A DNA stretch of 64,000 bases from Closterium sp. Naga37s-1 (lineage: Eukaryota; Streptophyta; Zygnematophyceae; Desmidiales; Closteriaceae). The notes beneath the pieces are model-generated. The model was not told where the DNA came from, did no database searches, and saw only the letters and a list, made by a program, of their open reading frames with translations. The stretch is from NCBI GenBank assembly GCA_947471745.1, contig CANJKZ010000514.1, forward strand, positions 62,001 to 126,000, in the 5' to 3' direction. Positions 1 through 10,301 of the stretch are shown here, in pieces. The stretch's first letter is position 1. The number at the start of each line of letters is the position of its first letter. The position numbers and the translations under genes were made by a program.

Positions 1-2325
1 TCCTGCACATGTGCGGATCCTTCCGCGTTTTGGGGCTGGAAGCGCTCGTTCCGAGCGTTTTTCTTCCGCCGGGTCACGTGGCTGCGCTTGTCTGGGCCTA
101 TTACCAAGCCAGCAAGGGCGTGGGAGGGTTGCGAGCATCGTCGGTCATCGGCGCTCGGGAATGAAGAGCGCCCGCTGCACTTCCAGCACATGTGCGGATC
201 CTTCCGCGTTTTGTGGCTGGAAGCGCTCGCTCCGAGCGTTTTTCTTCCGCCGGGTCACGTGGCTGCGCTTGTCTGGGCCTATTACCGAGCCAGCAAGGGC
301 GTGGGAGGGTAGCGAGCATCGTCGGTCATCGGCGCTCGCGAATGAAGAGCGCTCGCTGCACTTCCTGCACATGTGCGGATCCTTCCGCGTTCTGGGGCTG
401 GAAGCGCTCGTTCCGAGCGTTTTTCTTCCGCCGTGTCACGTGGCTGCGCTTGTCTGGGCCTATTACCAAGCCAGCAAGGGCGTGGGAGGGTTGCGAGCAT
501 CGTCGGTCATCAGCGCTCGCGAATGAAGAGCGCCCGCTGCACTTCCTGCACATGTGCGGATCCTTCCGCGTTTTGGGGCTAGAACTCTCGTTCCGAGCAT
601 TTTTCTTCCGCCGGGTCACGTGGCTGCGCTTGTCCGGGCCTATTACCAAGCCAGCAAGGGCATGGGAGGGTTGCGAGCATCGTCGGTCATCGGCGCTCGC
701 GAATGAAGAGTGCCCGCTGCACTTCCTGCACATGTGCGGATCCTTCCGCGTTTTGGAGCTGGAAGCGCTCGTTCCGAGCGTTTTTCTTCCGCCGGGTCAC
801 GTGGCTGCGCTTGTCTGGGCCTATTACCAAGCCAGCAAGGGCGTGGGAGGGTTGCGAGCATCGTCGGTCATCGGCGCTCGGGAATGAAGAGCGCCCGCTG
901 CACTTCCTGCACATGTGCGGATCCTTCCGCGTTTTGGGGCTGGAAGCGCTCGTTCCGAGCGTTTTTCTTCCGCCGCGTCACGTGGCTGCGCTTGTCCGGG
1001 CCTATTACCAAGCCAGCAAGGGCGTGGGAGGGTTGCGAGCATCGTCGATCATCGGCGCTCACGAATGAAGAGCGCCCGCTGCACTTCCTGCACATGTGCG
1101 GATCCTTCCGCGTTTTGTGGCTGGAAGCGCTCGCTCCGAGCGTTTTTCTTCCGCCGGGTCACGTGGCTGCGCTTGTCTGGGCCTATTACCGAGCCAGCAA
1201 GGGCGTGGGAGGGTAGCGAGCATCGTCGGTCATCGGCGCTCGCGAATGAAGAGCGCTCGCTGCACTTCTTGCACATGTGCGGATCCTTCCGCGTTCTGGG
1301 GCTGGAAGCGCTCGTTCCGAGCGTTTTTCTTCCGCTGGGTCACGTGGCTGCGCTTTTCTGGGCCTATTACCAAGCCAGGAAGGGCGTGGGAGGGTTGCGA
1401 GCATCGTCGGTCATCGGCGCTCGCGAATGAAGAGCGCCCGCTGCACTTCCTGCACATGTGCGAATCCTTCCACGTATTGGGGGTGGAAGCGCTCGTTCCG
1501 AGCGTTTTTCTTCCGCCGGGTCACGTGGCTGCGCTTGTCCGGGCCTAATACCAAGCCAGCAAGGGCGTGGGAGGGTTGCGAGCATCATCGGTCATCGGCG
1601 CTCGCGAATGAAAAGCGCCCGCTGCACTTCCTGCACATGTGCGGATCCTTCCGCGTTTTTGGGGTGGAAGCGCTCGTTCCGAGCGTTTTTCTTCCGCCGG
1701 TTGACGTGGCTGCGCTTGTCCACGCCTATTACCAAGCCAGCAAGGGCGTGGGAGGGTTGCGAGCATCATCGGTCATCGGCGCTCGCGAATGAAGAGCGCC
1801 CGCTGCACTTCCTGCACATGTGCGGATCCTTCCCCGCTTAAGGGCTGGAAGCGCTCGTTCCGAGCGTTTTTCTTCCGTTGGTTCACGTGGCTGCGCTTGT
1901 CTGGGCCTATTACCAAGCCAGCAAGGGCGTGGGAGGGTTGCGAGCATCATCGGTCATCGGCGCTCGCGATTGAAGAGCGCCCGCTGCACTTCCTGTACAT
2001 GTGCGGATCCTTCCGCGCTTTGGGGCTGGATGCGCTCGTTCCGAGCGTTTTTCTTCCGCCGGGTCACGTGGCTGCGCTTGTCTGGGCCTCTTACCAAGCC
2101 AGCAAGGGCGTAAGAGGGTTGCGAGCATCATCGGTCATCGGCGCTCGCGAATGAAGAGCGCCCGCTGCTCTTCCTGCAGATGTGCGGATCCTTCCGCGCT
2201 TTGGGGCTGGAAGCGCTCGTTCCGAGCGTTTTTCTTCCGCCGGGTCACGTGGCTGCGCTTGTCTGGGCCTATTACCAAGCCAGCAAGGGCGTGGGAGGGT
2301 TGCGAGCATCATCGGTCATCGGCGC
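1..2325 (+). repeat. 181-bp satellite array 1
   Basis: About 12.8 head-to-tail copies of a 181-bp monomer. Each copy carries the palindrome GCACATGTGC followed by GGATCC, the dyad CGCTCGTTCCGAGCG followed by a T run, a CACGTG box, and the dyad GGCGCTC...GAGCGCC. The first eight or so copies read ATCGTCGG where later ones read ATCATCGG. Copies near 210-380 and 1115-1285 share private changes (ACCGAGCC, GAGGGTAGCG) exactly 905 bp apart, so a block of five monomers was duplicated. The array is open at the window start and stops mid-monomer at GGCGC, where the minisatellite begins. It is not coding: frames are open because 181 is not divisible by three. Confidence 0.97.
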
Positions 2326-4051
2326 GGGTTAATGACTTGGCCATAGCTCGGCCAAGGGGTTAATGGCTCGGCCAAAGGGGTAATGGCTTGGAAAAGCTCG
2401 GCCAAGGGGTTAATGGCTTGGCCAAAGCTCGGCCAAGGGTGTAATGGCCTAGCCAAGGGTTTAATGGCTCGGCCATAGCTCGGCCAAGGGGTTAATGGCT
2501 TGGCCAATGGGTTAATGGCTTGGCCATAGCTCGGCCAAGAGGTTCATGTCTCGGCCAAGAGGTTGATGTCTCGGCCAAGGGGTAAATGGCTTGGCCATAG
2601 CTTGGACAAGAGGTCAATGGCTTGGCCATAGCTCGGTCGAGGGGTGAATGGCTTGGCCAAGGAATTAATGGCTCGGCCTTAGCTCGGCCAAGGTGTTAAT
2701 GGCTTGGCCACAACTCGGCCAAGGGGTTAATGGATCGGCCAAGGGTTTAATGGCTCGGCCATAGCTCGGCCAAGAGGCTAATGGCTCGGCCATAGCTCGG
2801 CCAAGGGGTTAATGGATCAGGCAAGGGTTTACTGGCTCGGCCCTAGCTCGGCCAAGGGGTTAATGGCTCAGCCATAGCTCGGCCAAGGGGTTAATGGCTC
2901 AGCCACGGGTTTAATGGCTTGGCCATAGCTCGGCCATGGGGTCAATGGATCGGACAAGGGTTTAATGGCTCCGCCATAGCTCGGCCAAGGGGTTAATGGC
3001 TTGGCCATAGCTCGGCCAAGGGGTTTATTGCTCGGCCAAGGGGTGAATGGCTTGGCCATAGCTCGGCCAAGGGGTTAATGGCTCGTCCAAGGGGTTAATG
3101 GCTTGGCCATAGCTCGGCAAAGGGGTTAATGGCTTGGCCACAGCTCGGCCAAGGGGTTAATGGCTCGGCCACGGGGTGAATGGCTTGGCCATAGCTCGGC
3201 CAATGAGTTAATGGCTTGGCTATAGCTCGGCCAAGGGGTTAATGGCTCGGCCAAGGGTTCAATGGCTTGGCCATAGCTTGGCCAATGGGTTAATTGCTTG
3301 GCCATAGCTCGGCCAAAACGTTGATGTCTCGGCCAAGGGGTAAATGGCTTGGCCATAGCTTGGACAAGGGGTTAATGGCTTGGCCATAGCTCGGCCGAGG
3401 GGTGAATGGCTTGACCAAGGGGTTAATGGCTCGACCTTAGCTCGACCAAGGTGTTAATGGCTTGGCCACAGCTCGGCCAAGGGGTTAATGGATTGGCCAA
3501 GGGTTTAATGGCTCGGCCATAGCTCGGCCAAGAGGCTAATGGCTCGGCCATAGCTCGGCCAAGGGGTTAATGGATCAGCCAACGGTTTAGTGGCTTGGCC
3601 ATCGCTCGGCCAAGGGGTTAATGGCTCAGCCATAGCTCGGCCAAGGGGTTAATGACTCAGACACGGGTTTAATGGCTTGGCCATAGCTCGGCCAAGGGGT
3701 TAATGGATCGGCCAAGGGTTTATTGGCTCCGCCATAGCTCGGCCAAGGGGTTAATGGCTTGGCCATAGCTCGGCCAAGCGATTTATTGCTCGGCCAAGGG
3801 GTGAATGGCTTGGCCATAGCTCGGCCAAGGGGTTAATGGCTCGGCCAAGGGGTTAATGGCTTGGCCATAGCTCGGCAAAGGGGTTAATGGCTTGGCCACA
3901 GCTCCGCCAAGGGGGTAATGGCTCGGCCACGGGGTGAATGGCTTGGCCATAGCTCGGCCAAGGGGTTAATGGATCGGCCAAGGGTTTATTGGCTTGGCCA
4001 TATCTCGGCCAAGAGGTTAATGGATCGGCCAAGGGGTTAATGGCTTGGCCA
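2326..4051 (+). repeat. 31-bp two-module minisatellite, plus orientation
   Basis: Built from module A (GGCCAAGGGGTTAATGGCTT, 20 bp) and module B (GGCCATAGCTC, 11 bp), combined as A or AB, so that 20- and 31-bp periods alternate. TTGGCC and GGCCAA flank module B and form a short inverted repeat. Larger duplications are visible: the private string CTTAGCTCGGCCAAGGTGTT at about 2673 returns, slightly diverged, about 758 bp downstream, so a block of roughly 0.76 kb was copied in tandem. No gene is seen in this stretch. Confidence 0.95.
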
Positions 4052-4973
4052 TGCGGAGAGTCACTACACAACGGGAGTGGATTACAGAGGAAGGCACGGG
4101 GTTTTGTGAGTGATTGTAGCGTTCTGCTAGCGTTCTTACTACTTGTTGTGTTTACAGAGAAATTTGACAAGAGTTTCACTAGAAAATGAGAAGAACAATA
4201 GATTACAATGAGGCATGCAAGTCGATAGAACTAGAATGGCATTGCAACGCCTAGCAAGACTTTTGCAGGGCGAACTCTGCCAGCGCTCTAGAAAAGCGGC
4301 TTGCCAACGCTGCAGAAAGGTGGCCTGCCAGCGTTGCATCGCAGCGATCTGCCAGCTCTGTAGAGGCAGGTGAACTTCTGCGCATGTGCGCACCTACCAA
4401 GTAAGTGCAGGTAGACGGTCGCGCCGTCAGGCACATTGGCGCAGGTGCTAGGTAGAACACGTGTCGACGGTTTTGCCAGCCGTGCACCGTCGAGCACGTG
4501 ATGCCGTTCCGCAGGTCGACTCCGAGACATCCTCCTGGCCGACGTTCGCCTCTACGTCGGATTTCGCAGTTGAGCGACTTCCGTCGACCAGCTCGACGAT
4601 GCTCCGTCGAACAGCTTTCGCCTAGACGAGCACGTCGAGAAGAGCCCGTCGACGAGCACCTCTCTACAAGCTCGTCAACTAGCGTCCTCTACCGGCGATG
4701 TGACCGCATCCTCTGCGGGCTCGTCGATCAGCGTCCTCTGCAGACTCGTTGACCCGCATCCTCTGCGGGCGCTGCTCGACCAACTCCTCAGCAGAACCTC
4801 GTCGACCATACAATTCGTCGACTTCTGCGGGCGTCGAACTCTGTGAGCGGTAGACGTTGAACTCTGAGGGCGGTCGAGGTCCAACTCTGCGGGCGGTCGA
4901 CGTTGAACTCTGCGCGCACCTGACTGCAAGGTCAGCTTCTCCCAAGCGAGGGCGGGGCCATTTCCCGTCAACA
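4052..4973 (-). mobile_element. Solo LTR, copia family A, minus orientation
   Basis: Reverse complement matches the 5' LTR of element A: both begin TGTC/TGTT and run into GGCCCC..CCTCGCTTGGG, and both end with an ACAACGGGAG..GGAAGGCACGG block close to CTCCGCA. The copy runs from TGCGGAG to GTCAACA and has no internal region. It is flanked on both sides by GGCCA (4047-4051 and 4974-4978), a 5-bp target-site duplication. GGCCA is also part of the host repeat, so the duplication is likely but not independent proof. A solo LTR of this kind normally results from recombination between the two LTRs of a full element. Confidence 0.85.
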
Positions 4974-5933
4974 GGCCATAGCTCAGCCAAGGGGTCAATT
5001 GCTTGGCCAAGGGGTGAATGACTTGGCCATAGCTCGGCCAAGGGGATATTGGCTTGGCCAAGGGGTAATTCGCTTGACCATAGCTCGGCCAAGGGGTTTA
5101 TCGCTTGGCCAAGGGGTTAATGGATTGGCCATAGCTCGGCCAAGAGGTGAATGGCTTGGCTATAGCTCGGTCTATACGTTAATGGCCTGGCCATAGCCAC
5201 GCCAAGGGGTTAATGGCTCGGCAAGGGGGTTAATGGCTTGGCCGTGGCTCGGCTAAGGTGTGAATGGCTCGGCCAAGGGGTTAATGGCTTGGCCATAGCT
5301 CGGCCAAGGGGTTAATGGATCGGCCAAGTGGTAAATAAATTGGCCATAGCTTGGAACTGGGGGTTAATGGCTTGGCCATAGCTCGGCCAAGGGGTGAATG
5401 GCTCGGCCAAAAGTTTAATGGCTTGGCCATAGCTCAGCCAAGGAGTTAATGGCTTGGCCACAGCTCGGCCAAGGGGTTAATGGTTCAGCCACGGGGTGAA
5501 TGGATTGGCCATAGCTTAGCCAAGGGGTTAATGGATCGGCCATAGCTCGGCCAATGGGTTAATGGCTCGGCCAAGGGGTTAATGGATCGGCCAAGGGTTT
5601 AATGGCTCGGCCATAGCTCGGCCAAGGGGATAATTTCTCGGCCATGGGGTGAATGGCTTGGCCATAGCTCGACCAAGGGGTTATTGGCTCGGACAAGTGG
5701 TTAATGGCTTGGCCATAGCTCGGCCAAGGGGTTAATTGCATGGCCATAGCTCAGCCAAGATGTGAATGGATTGTCCATAGCTCGGCCAATGGGTGAATGG
5801 CTTGGCCATAGCTAGGCCAAGGGGTTAATGGCTCGGCCAGGGGGTTAATGGCTTGGCCATGGCTCGGCCAAGGGGTGAATGGCTCGGCCAAGGGGTTAAT
5901 GGCTTGGCCATAGCTCGGCCAAGGGGTTAATGC
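4974..5933 (+). repeat. 31-bp two-module minisatellite, plus orientation (continuation)
   Basis: Same A/AB modules and same orientation as at 2326-4051. The array simply resumes after the solo LTR and ends where the 5' LTR of element A begins (TGTCAATGGG at 5934). No gene is seen. Confidence 0.94.
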
Positions 5934-6957
5934 TGTCAATGGGAGTTGGGTGTTGGCCCCGTCCTCGCTTGGGCGGAGCCGACTTTCGTGGTCGGGTGTG
6001 CGGGAAGTGCAGCTGACCGACTGCAGTAAGCGACGCAGACTTGGTCGATCTGCACGGGGCCACTGTACAGCCACCGACTATGGGAAGCCGGCGGCCGATT
6101 TTAACCGGTGGTCGACGACGGGGCTCGTCGAATTGGGTGGGGCGCCGACTTGGGAGGGCGCCAACTTCGGGAGGTCGACTTGGTGGCGTCGACCTGGCGA
6201 GGCACCGACTTCATGGCGCCGACCAGGGGAAGGCAGCTGGGTGCAGTCGGCGACCAGCAGGCCTTGTCGACCAGAAGTGGTTGACCTGGGGGAGTGGCCG
6301 ACTTTGTGAAGTCGGCAGAGGGTGGTCGTCGACCTCGGGATTCGACGGGCACGAGGAGCAGCACCTGGTCGACGTGGTTGCCTGGTCGACCAAGTTACCC
6401 GGGCGTCGGGGTTCTGCGGAGGTGCGCGACAATCGCCCAGGTGGTTCTGGCGAAGCCGACCACGGAGGTAGTATCCTGAGGTCGACGTGGTTGATCATGC
6501 GCAGTCGTTGGCACGTGGTCGGCTTGGCGTCTGCGCTGTGCACGTGACGGGGCACAGCATGCCAACCAACTGCAAGCACCTGCAAAGTAGGTGTGCTGCT
6601 GTCATGCGGGTGCAACACTGTGCAGCCTCTTTGCTACAACGCTGGCACTCCGACGACTTGCAACGTTGGCAAGCCGCCTTTCTGCAGCGCTGGAGGGGTG
6701 CAGACTTTGCAGTGCTGGAACGCGGTCAACCTTGCTGCACTGGAAGTCGACCTGCTTGCATGCTAGGCAGACTTGCTTCTGATGTTGTCAGCTTTGCCAA
6801 CATTGTTGCTATCATTGTGTAATTCTCTTGCTAGTGAAACTCTTGCCGTTTTGCCCCGTGAACACGCAAGTGCTAGAGAACACAAGGAAAGCTACAGTCA
6901 CTCACACAACCGTGCCTTCCCCATAGTCTAGCTCCCGTTGTAGAGTTAATCTCCGCA
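5934..6957 (+). repeat. 5' LTR of copia A (about 1024 bp)
   Basis: Starts TGTCAATGGG and ends CTCCGCA, followed directly by TGGTGCGGTGAGCG. Two other copies in reverse orientation (4052-4973, 14582-15732) define the same ends, which is the main support for the boundaries. The LTR is rich in GTCGAC and GCCGACTT motifs. No matching 3' LTR exists at the end of A. Confidence 0.85.
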
Positions 6958-6971
6958 TGGTGCGGTGAGCG
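6958..6971 (+). other. Candidate primer-binding site of copia A
   Basis: TGGTGCGGTGAGCG directly abuts the LTR end and begins with TGG, complementary to a tRNA CCA tail. It does not match initiator-methionine tRNA as the other copia elements here do, so A may use another tRNA. The primer tRNA is not identified. Confidence 0.5.
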
Positions 6972-7057
6972 TGGACGGCCCCGCAACTTACCTTCAGAGT
7001 AGTCGACTTAGGTGCGCCTTACCTATTTCGTTCGTAGGCCGGCAGCCCGTGCAAGCC

Positions 7058-8825
7058 ATGTCTCCTACCACGAGAGAGCCCGCGGTGGCAAAGGATACGC
7101 TAGAGGCACAGTTGGCTGATGCGAGGAGACGCCACGACGCTGGCGAGTTCGGGACGACACTCCCCCTAGAGGTGGTCCTCCTCGGCATCCGCGCGCGTTG
7201 GGTGGCGGAACACCCATCCCGACCTGCTTCTCCTCGACCAGTTCGCAACGAAGGCGGCGTTGATGTGGAGGTCGACGGAGGCGCACAAGTCAGCGGCAGC
7301 GTGGGCATGAGGTGAGTCTGAGTGATCAGGAGCGCCGACGTCGGCGTCGGCGGGAATTAGGCGCGAGGGCTGCAGTCGTCGGCGGCTGCAGGCAGCTCGC
7401 ACGGCGACGTCGGTGGACAGCGCCACTCTCCTCAGTAGTGTGACGCCGGCGTCGGCGACCCACGTGACGGCGGGCGGGATAGCGCCGACTTACGGCTGCT
7501 TCAAGTTAAGGGCGTTTGTGAGCCCAGAAAGAGGCGAAATCCCCGCCGGTATAAAATGTGAAGCAATGCTTTTCAAATCCTGGAGCGCCAAGCACGATCA
7601 TGTTTGCCACAATCCTAGATACCTTACGGCAAGTTTCCAGCTTCTGTTGCCTTCAGACGAGCCCACCGCATCAAGAACCGTCCCCCTATAAGGGCGTTTG
7701 TGAGCCCAGAAAGCGGCAAATCCCCCGTTGGTATAAAATTTGAAGCAATGCTTTTCAATTCCTGGAGCGCCAAGCACGATCATGTTTGCCACAATCCTAG
7801 ATAACTTACGGAAATTTTGCAGCTTCTATTGCCTTCAGACGAGCCCACCGCATAAAAAACCGTCCCCCTATAAGGGCGTTCATGAGCCCAGAAAGCGGCA
7901 AAATCCCCGCCGGTATAAAATGTGAAGCAATGCTTTTCAAATCCTGGAGCGCCAAGCACTCGTCGGACAAGATCATCATCCCCGTGCCGCTGGTAGGTCG
8001 ACATTACCTCCTCACTTGGAAGGAGTCCATCGAGCCCCGGTTGGAGATGGCCGGCCTAATGTGCTTCGCCGACGGCTCCATGGAGACGCCGCCAGCGTCC
8101 AACGCCGAGCTGCGTGCGGAGTTCCACGCTGTTCACCTGCTGACCTTCATGGTCATTTCGCGGTGCTGCTCGCTGGTGGTGCAAATCACCCTGAAGCCGT
8201 GCCGAAGTCGACTGGACGCCAGCCACCAGGTGTGGCAGTTCATCACGTCGACTTACTAGGTCACCGACGACCTGTACATCGGCCAGCTGGAAGAGCAGAT
8301 AACGCACCTGAGGATGGGTGAGCAGGAGTCGGCGACCGACTACTGCAACCGGGCCCGGCCGCTGCTGGCCAACATGCGGATGGCTGGCGTCGACTACTCG
8401 ACGGCGTCGTACATCACGCACGTCGCCAAGGGACTTCCGAGCGGCCACAACCTCATGCGGGGGGTGATGGTGATGCCCGGCATGCGGGAGTCTCTCAACG
8501 AGGATACCCTGACATCGCACATCATCAGGGACGAGGCGATGCAGGAGGCCGAGAGTCCACGGAGCTCCTGCCGCAGGCGAACTACGTCGCCCCGCCAAAG
8601 CAAGGAGGTCGGCCGGCGCAGCGCGGCAAGCCTGGCGGCGGTGGCAGTGGAGGTGGAAAGTCGGCGAAGGACGTCGACAAGACGAAGTCAGCTCGGGATG
8701 GCGCTCAAGGAGGTGGTGGTCGACGGCGTGAATGTTGGGTCTGCGGGGGCCCCGACCACCTTTCTTTCGAGCGTCCCGATCGCGACGACTCCGACAACGA
8801 CGACCGCAAGGGGAGTCGTGGGCGG
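7058..8825 (+). pseudogene. Gag of copia A (UBN2-type), broken
   Basis: Gag forms the particle of a copia element and binds its RNA. Frames are fragmentary: ATG at 7058 opens an 85-codon piece, a second piece runs through THVTAGGIAPTYGCFKL up to 7507, then a 182-bp tandem repeat intervenes. The C-terminal half follows (7959 onward), with the family block LEEQITHLRMGEQESATDYC. An in-frame TAG at 8257-8259 and a frameshift near 8550-8580 break it. The zinc knuckle at about 8733-8775 reads C-X2-C-X4-H-X4-R, the final Cys being replaced by Arg. Similarity to copia gag is clear in the half after 7959, weaker before. Confidence 0.8.
7508..7958 (+). repeat. 182-bp tandem repeat inside gag of A
   Basis: Units start at 7508, 7690 and 7872 (AAGGGCGTT), spaced exactly 182 bp; the third is cut off at CCAAGCAC and gag resumes. 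Each unit carries GGTATAAAAT, a TATA-box-like string, followed by a conserved AAGCAATGCTTTTCAA. The repeat is unrelated by eye to the 181-bp satellite despite the near-identical length. Confidence 0.9.
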
Positions 8826-9312
8826 TTGGCCAACGGTCGTCGTCGACGGGATGAGAAGCCGCGCAAGGAGAATCAGTCGACGAAGTCGACGACGTCGGTG
8901 AAGGACGCCGACTCCTCTTCTGGAGGCAAAGAGCGAGGCGACGGGGAGGCGTCGTGCTCGCTGGTCGGCATTGTGGAGCCGACCGTCTCGAGGGCGCTGG
9001 AGGCCGGCGAGGACTTCAAGGTGGTGGCGGCCGCCGTGCAGGCGGACCCGGCTGTGGTGCTGCTCGGCGGCTGTTCGCACCACCTCATGGGGATGAAGGA
9101 GGCTTTCGTCAACCTGGGACCAAGCGGCAACGTGAAGCACGTGCGCGGCTTCAACGGGGCGCTGCAAATCGTACAGGGCCGCGGCACCGTCACCTTGCAA
9201 AGGGAGGCCGGGAAGCGGGTCCTCGTCCCCGACGTCCTCTACGTCCCGGGCGTGCAGGCGAACCTCCTGTCGGCCAGCCAGCTGAAGGACATGGGCGTGC
9301 GGCTGCAGGACG
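8826..9312 (+). pseudogene. Protease region of copia A, catalytic Asp lost
   Basis: The open frame continues from the zinc knuckle frame. Aspartic proteases of copia elements carry D-S/T-G followed by C/A-S/T-H-H; here the corresponding stretch is VVLLGGCSHHLMG, so the Asp-Ser pair is replaced by Leu-Gly while the flanking GCSHH is retained. Downstream, the usual VPGVQANLLSASQL block of the same domain is present. The domain could not cleave the polyprotein. The frame runs into the nested LTR at 9313. The lost aspartate is read directly; loss of activity is inferred from the family mechanism. Confidence 0.82.
9197..9312 (+). repeat. 116-bp direct duplication, left copy
   Basis: GCAAAGGGAGGCC ... 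GCTGCAGGACG, coding for the protease C-terminal part. Repeated at 10186-10301 with one visible difference (TCGGCCAGCC versus TCGACCAGCC). The two copies flank the nested fragment at 9313-10185. Confidence 0.93.
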
Positions 9313-10185
9313 TGTCAAACTACAATTGTTATAGTTTGTTAGTTTAGTCTAGGTGTTACACTGAGTTCTGCTGTAGAGGGTATAACCCCCTTAGGGTTTG
9401 CTATATCCTCCCTTGTACTGCATGTTTCTACTCATTCATTGTTCAGTTACCTCGTTAACATGGTATAGAGCAGTTCGATTCCTATGGGCCCACCACCCCG
9501 CGCTCGCCCGTTACTACCTCGTTACCCTTAGTACCCAATCACCCCTTAGTGCCCCGCTCCCCCCCGTCGAATCGCGCGCTAGAGAGAGACCCCAGCGGTC
9601 CCCCACGTCGCGACCTAGGCAGGCCCCCGCGGGTCCCCCCGAATCGCGAGCTAGAAGGCCCCCGTGGGTCCCCCGAATCGCGAGTTAGAAGGACCCCCGC
9701 GGGTCCCCCCACGTCGCGACCTAGGAACGCCCCCGCGGGCCCCCCGAATCGCGTTAGACGGACCCCCGCGGGTCCCCCCACGTCGCGACCTAGGAAGCCC
9801 CCCGCGCCCCCCCCCCCCCCCCCCCCCCCCCCGAATCGCGAGTTAGAGGGACCCCCGTGGGTCCCCCCCCACGTCGCGACTAGGAAGGCCCCCGTGGGCC
9901 CCCGAATCGCGAGCTAGACAGACCCCCGCAGGTCCCCCCACGCCGCGACTAGGAAGGCCCCCGCGGGCCCCCGAATCGCGAGCTAGACGGACCCCCGCGG
10001 GTCCCCCCACGTCGCGACCTAGGAAGGCCCCCGCGGGCCCCCGAATCGCGCGTTAAAGCCCGTCGCCCCGGCCCTCCCCGTCGCGTCCCTTCCTCGTCAC
10101 CTCCCCGTCGCGTCCCTTCCCCGTCGCCTCCCCGTCGCGTCCCCTCTGCGTCGCCTCCCCTTTCCCTCCCTGTCGCGTCCCCTTC
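9313..10185 (+). mobile_element. Nested LTR-leader fragment of a D-family copia element
   Basis: 9313-9460 is an LTR (TGTCAAAC...GTTAACA, 148 bp) sharing blocks such as TAGTCTAGGTGTTACA and TAGGGTTTGCTATATC with the LTRs of element D. It is followed by a primer-binding site TGGTATAGAGC (9461) and, 23 bp on, by ATGGGCCCACC. From about 9590 to 10060 the fragment is a GC-rich tandem repeat (CACGTCGCGACCTAGGAAGG and CGAATCGCGAGCTAGA blocks, period near 70-80 bp) with a run of 26 C at 9807-9832. A second GC-rich repeat (CTCCCCGTCGCGTCCC) occupies about 10060-10185. There is no second LTR. Confidence 0.85.
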
Positions 10186-10301
10186 GCAAAGGGAGGCCGG
10201 GAAGCGGGTCCTCGTCCCCGACGTCCTCTACGTCCCGGGCGTGCAGGCGAACCTCCTGTCGACCAGCCAGCTGAAGGACATGGGCGTGCGGCTGCAGGAC
10301 G
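10186..10301 (+). repeat. 116-bp direct duplication, right copy
   Basis: Second copy of the 9197-9312 sequence, after which the protease/integrase region of element A continues without loss (GACGGCGACGAG). Far too long for an integrase target-site duplication, which is 4-6 bp. Confidence 0.93.

Noticed and set aside
11-2363. Many 70-230-codon open frames in the 181-bp satellite (also 42277-55672 and 61558-64000)
   Set aside because: They repeat every monomer, in several phases and on both strands; 181 is not divisible by three and the monomer has few stops. They carry no domain and follow repeat boundaries exactly.
2316-5747. Frames coding MAKPLTPWPSYGQAI-type peptides in the 31-bp arrays
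   Set aside because: Direct translation of the 20/11-bp modules; they appear wherever the array lies and end at random stops.
5929-5933. Target-site duplication for element A
   Set aside because: The 3' end of A is lost, so the left pentamer AATGC has no partner to compare.
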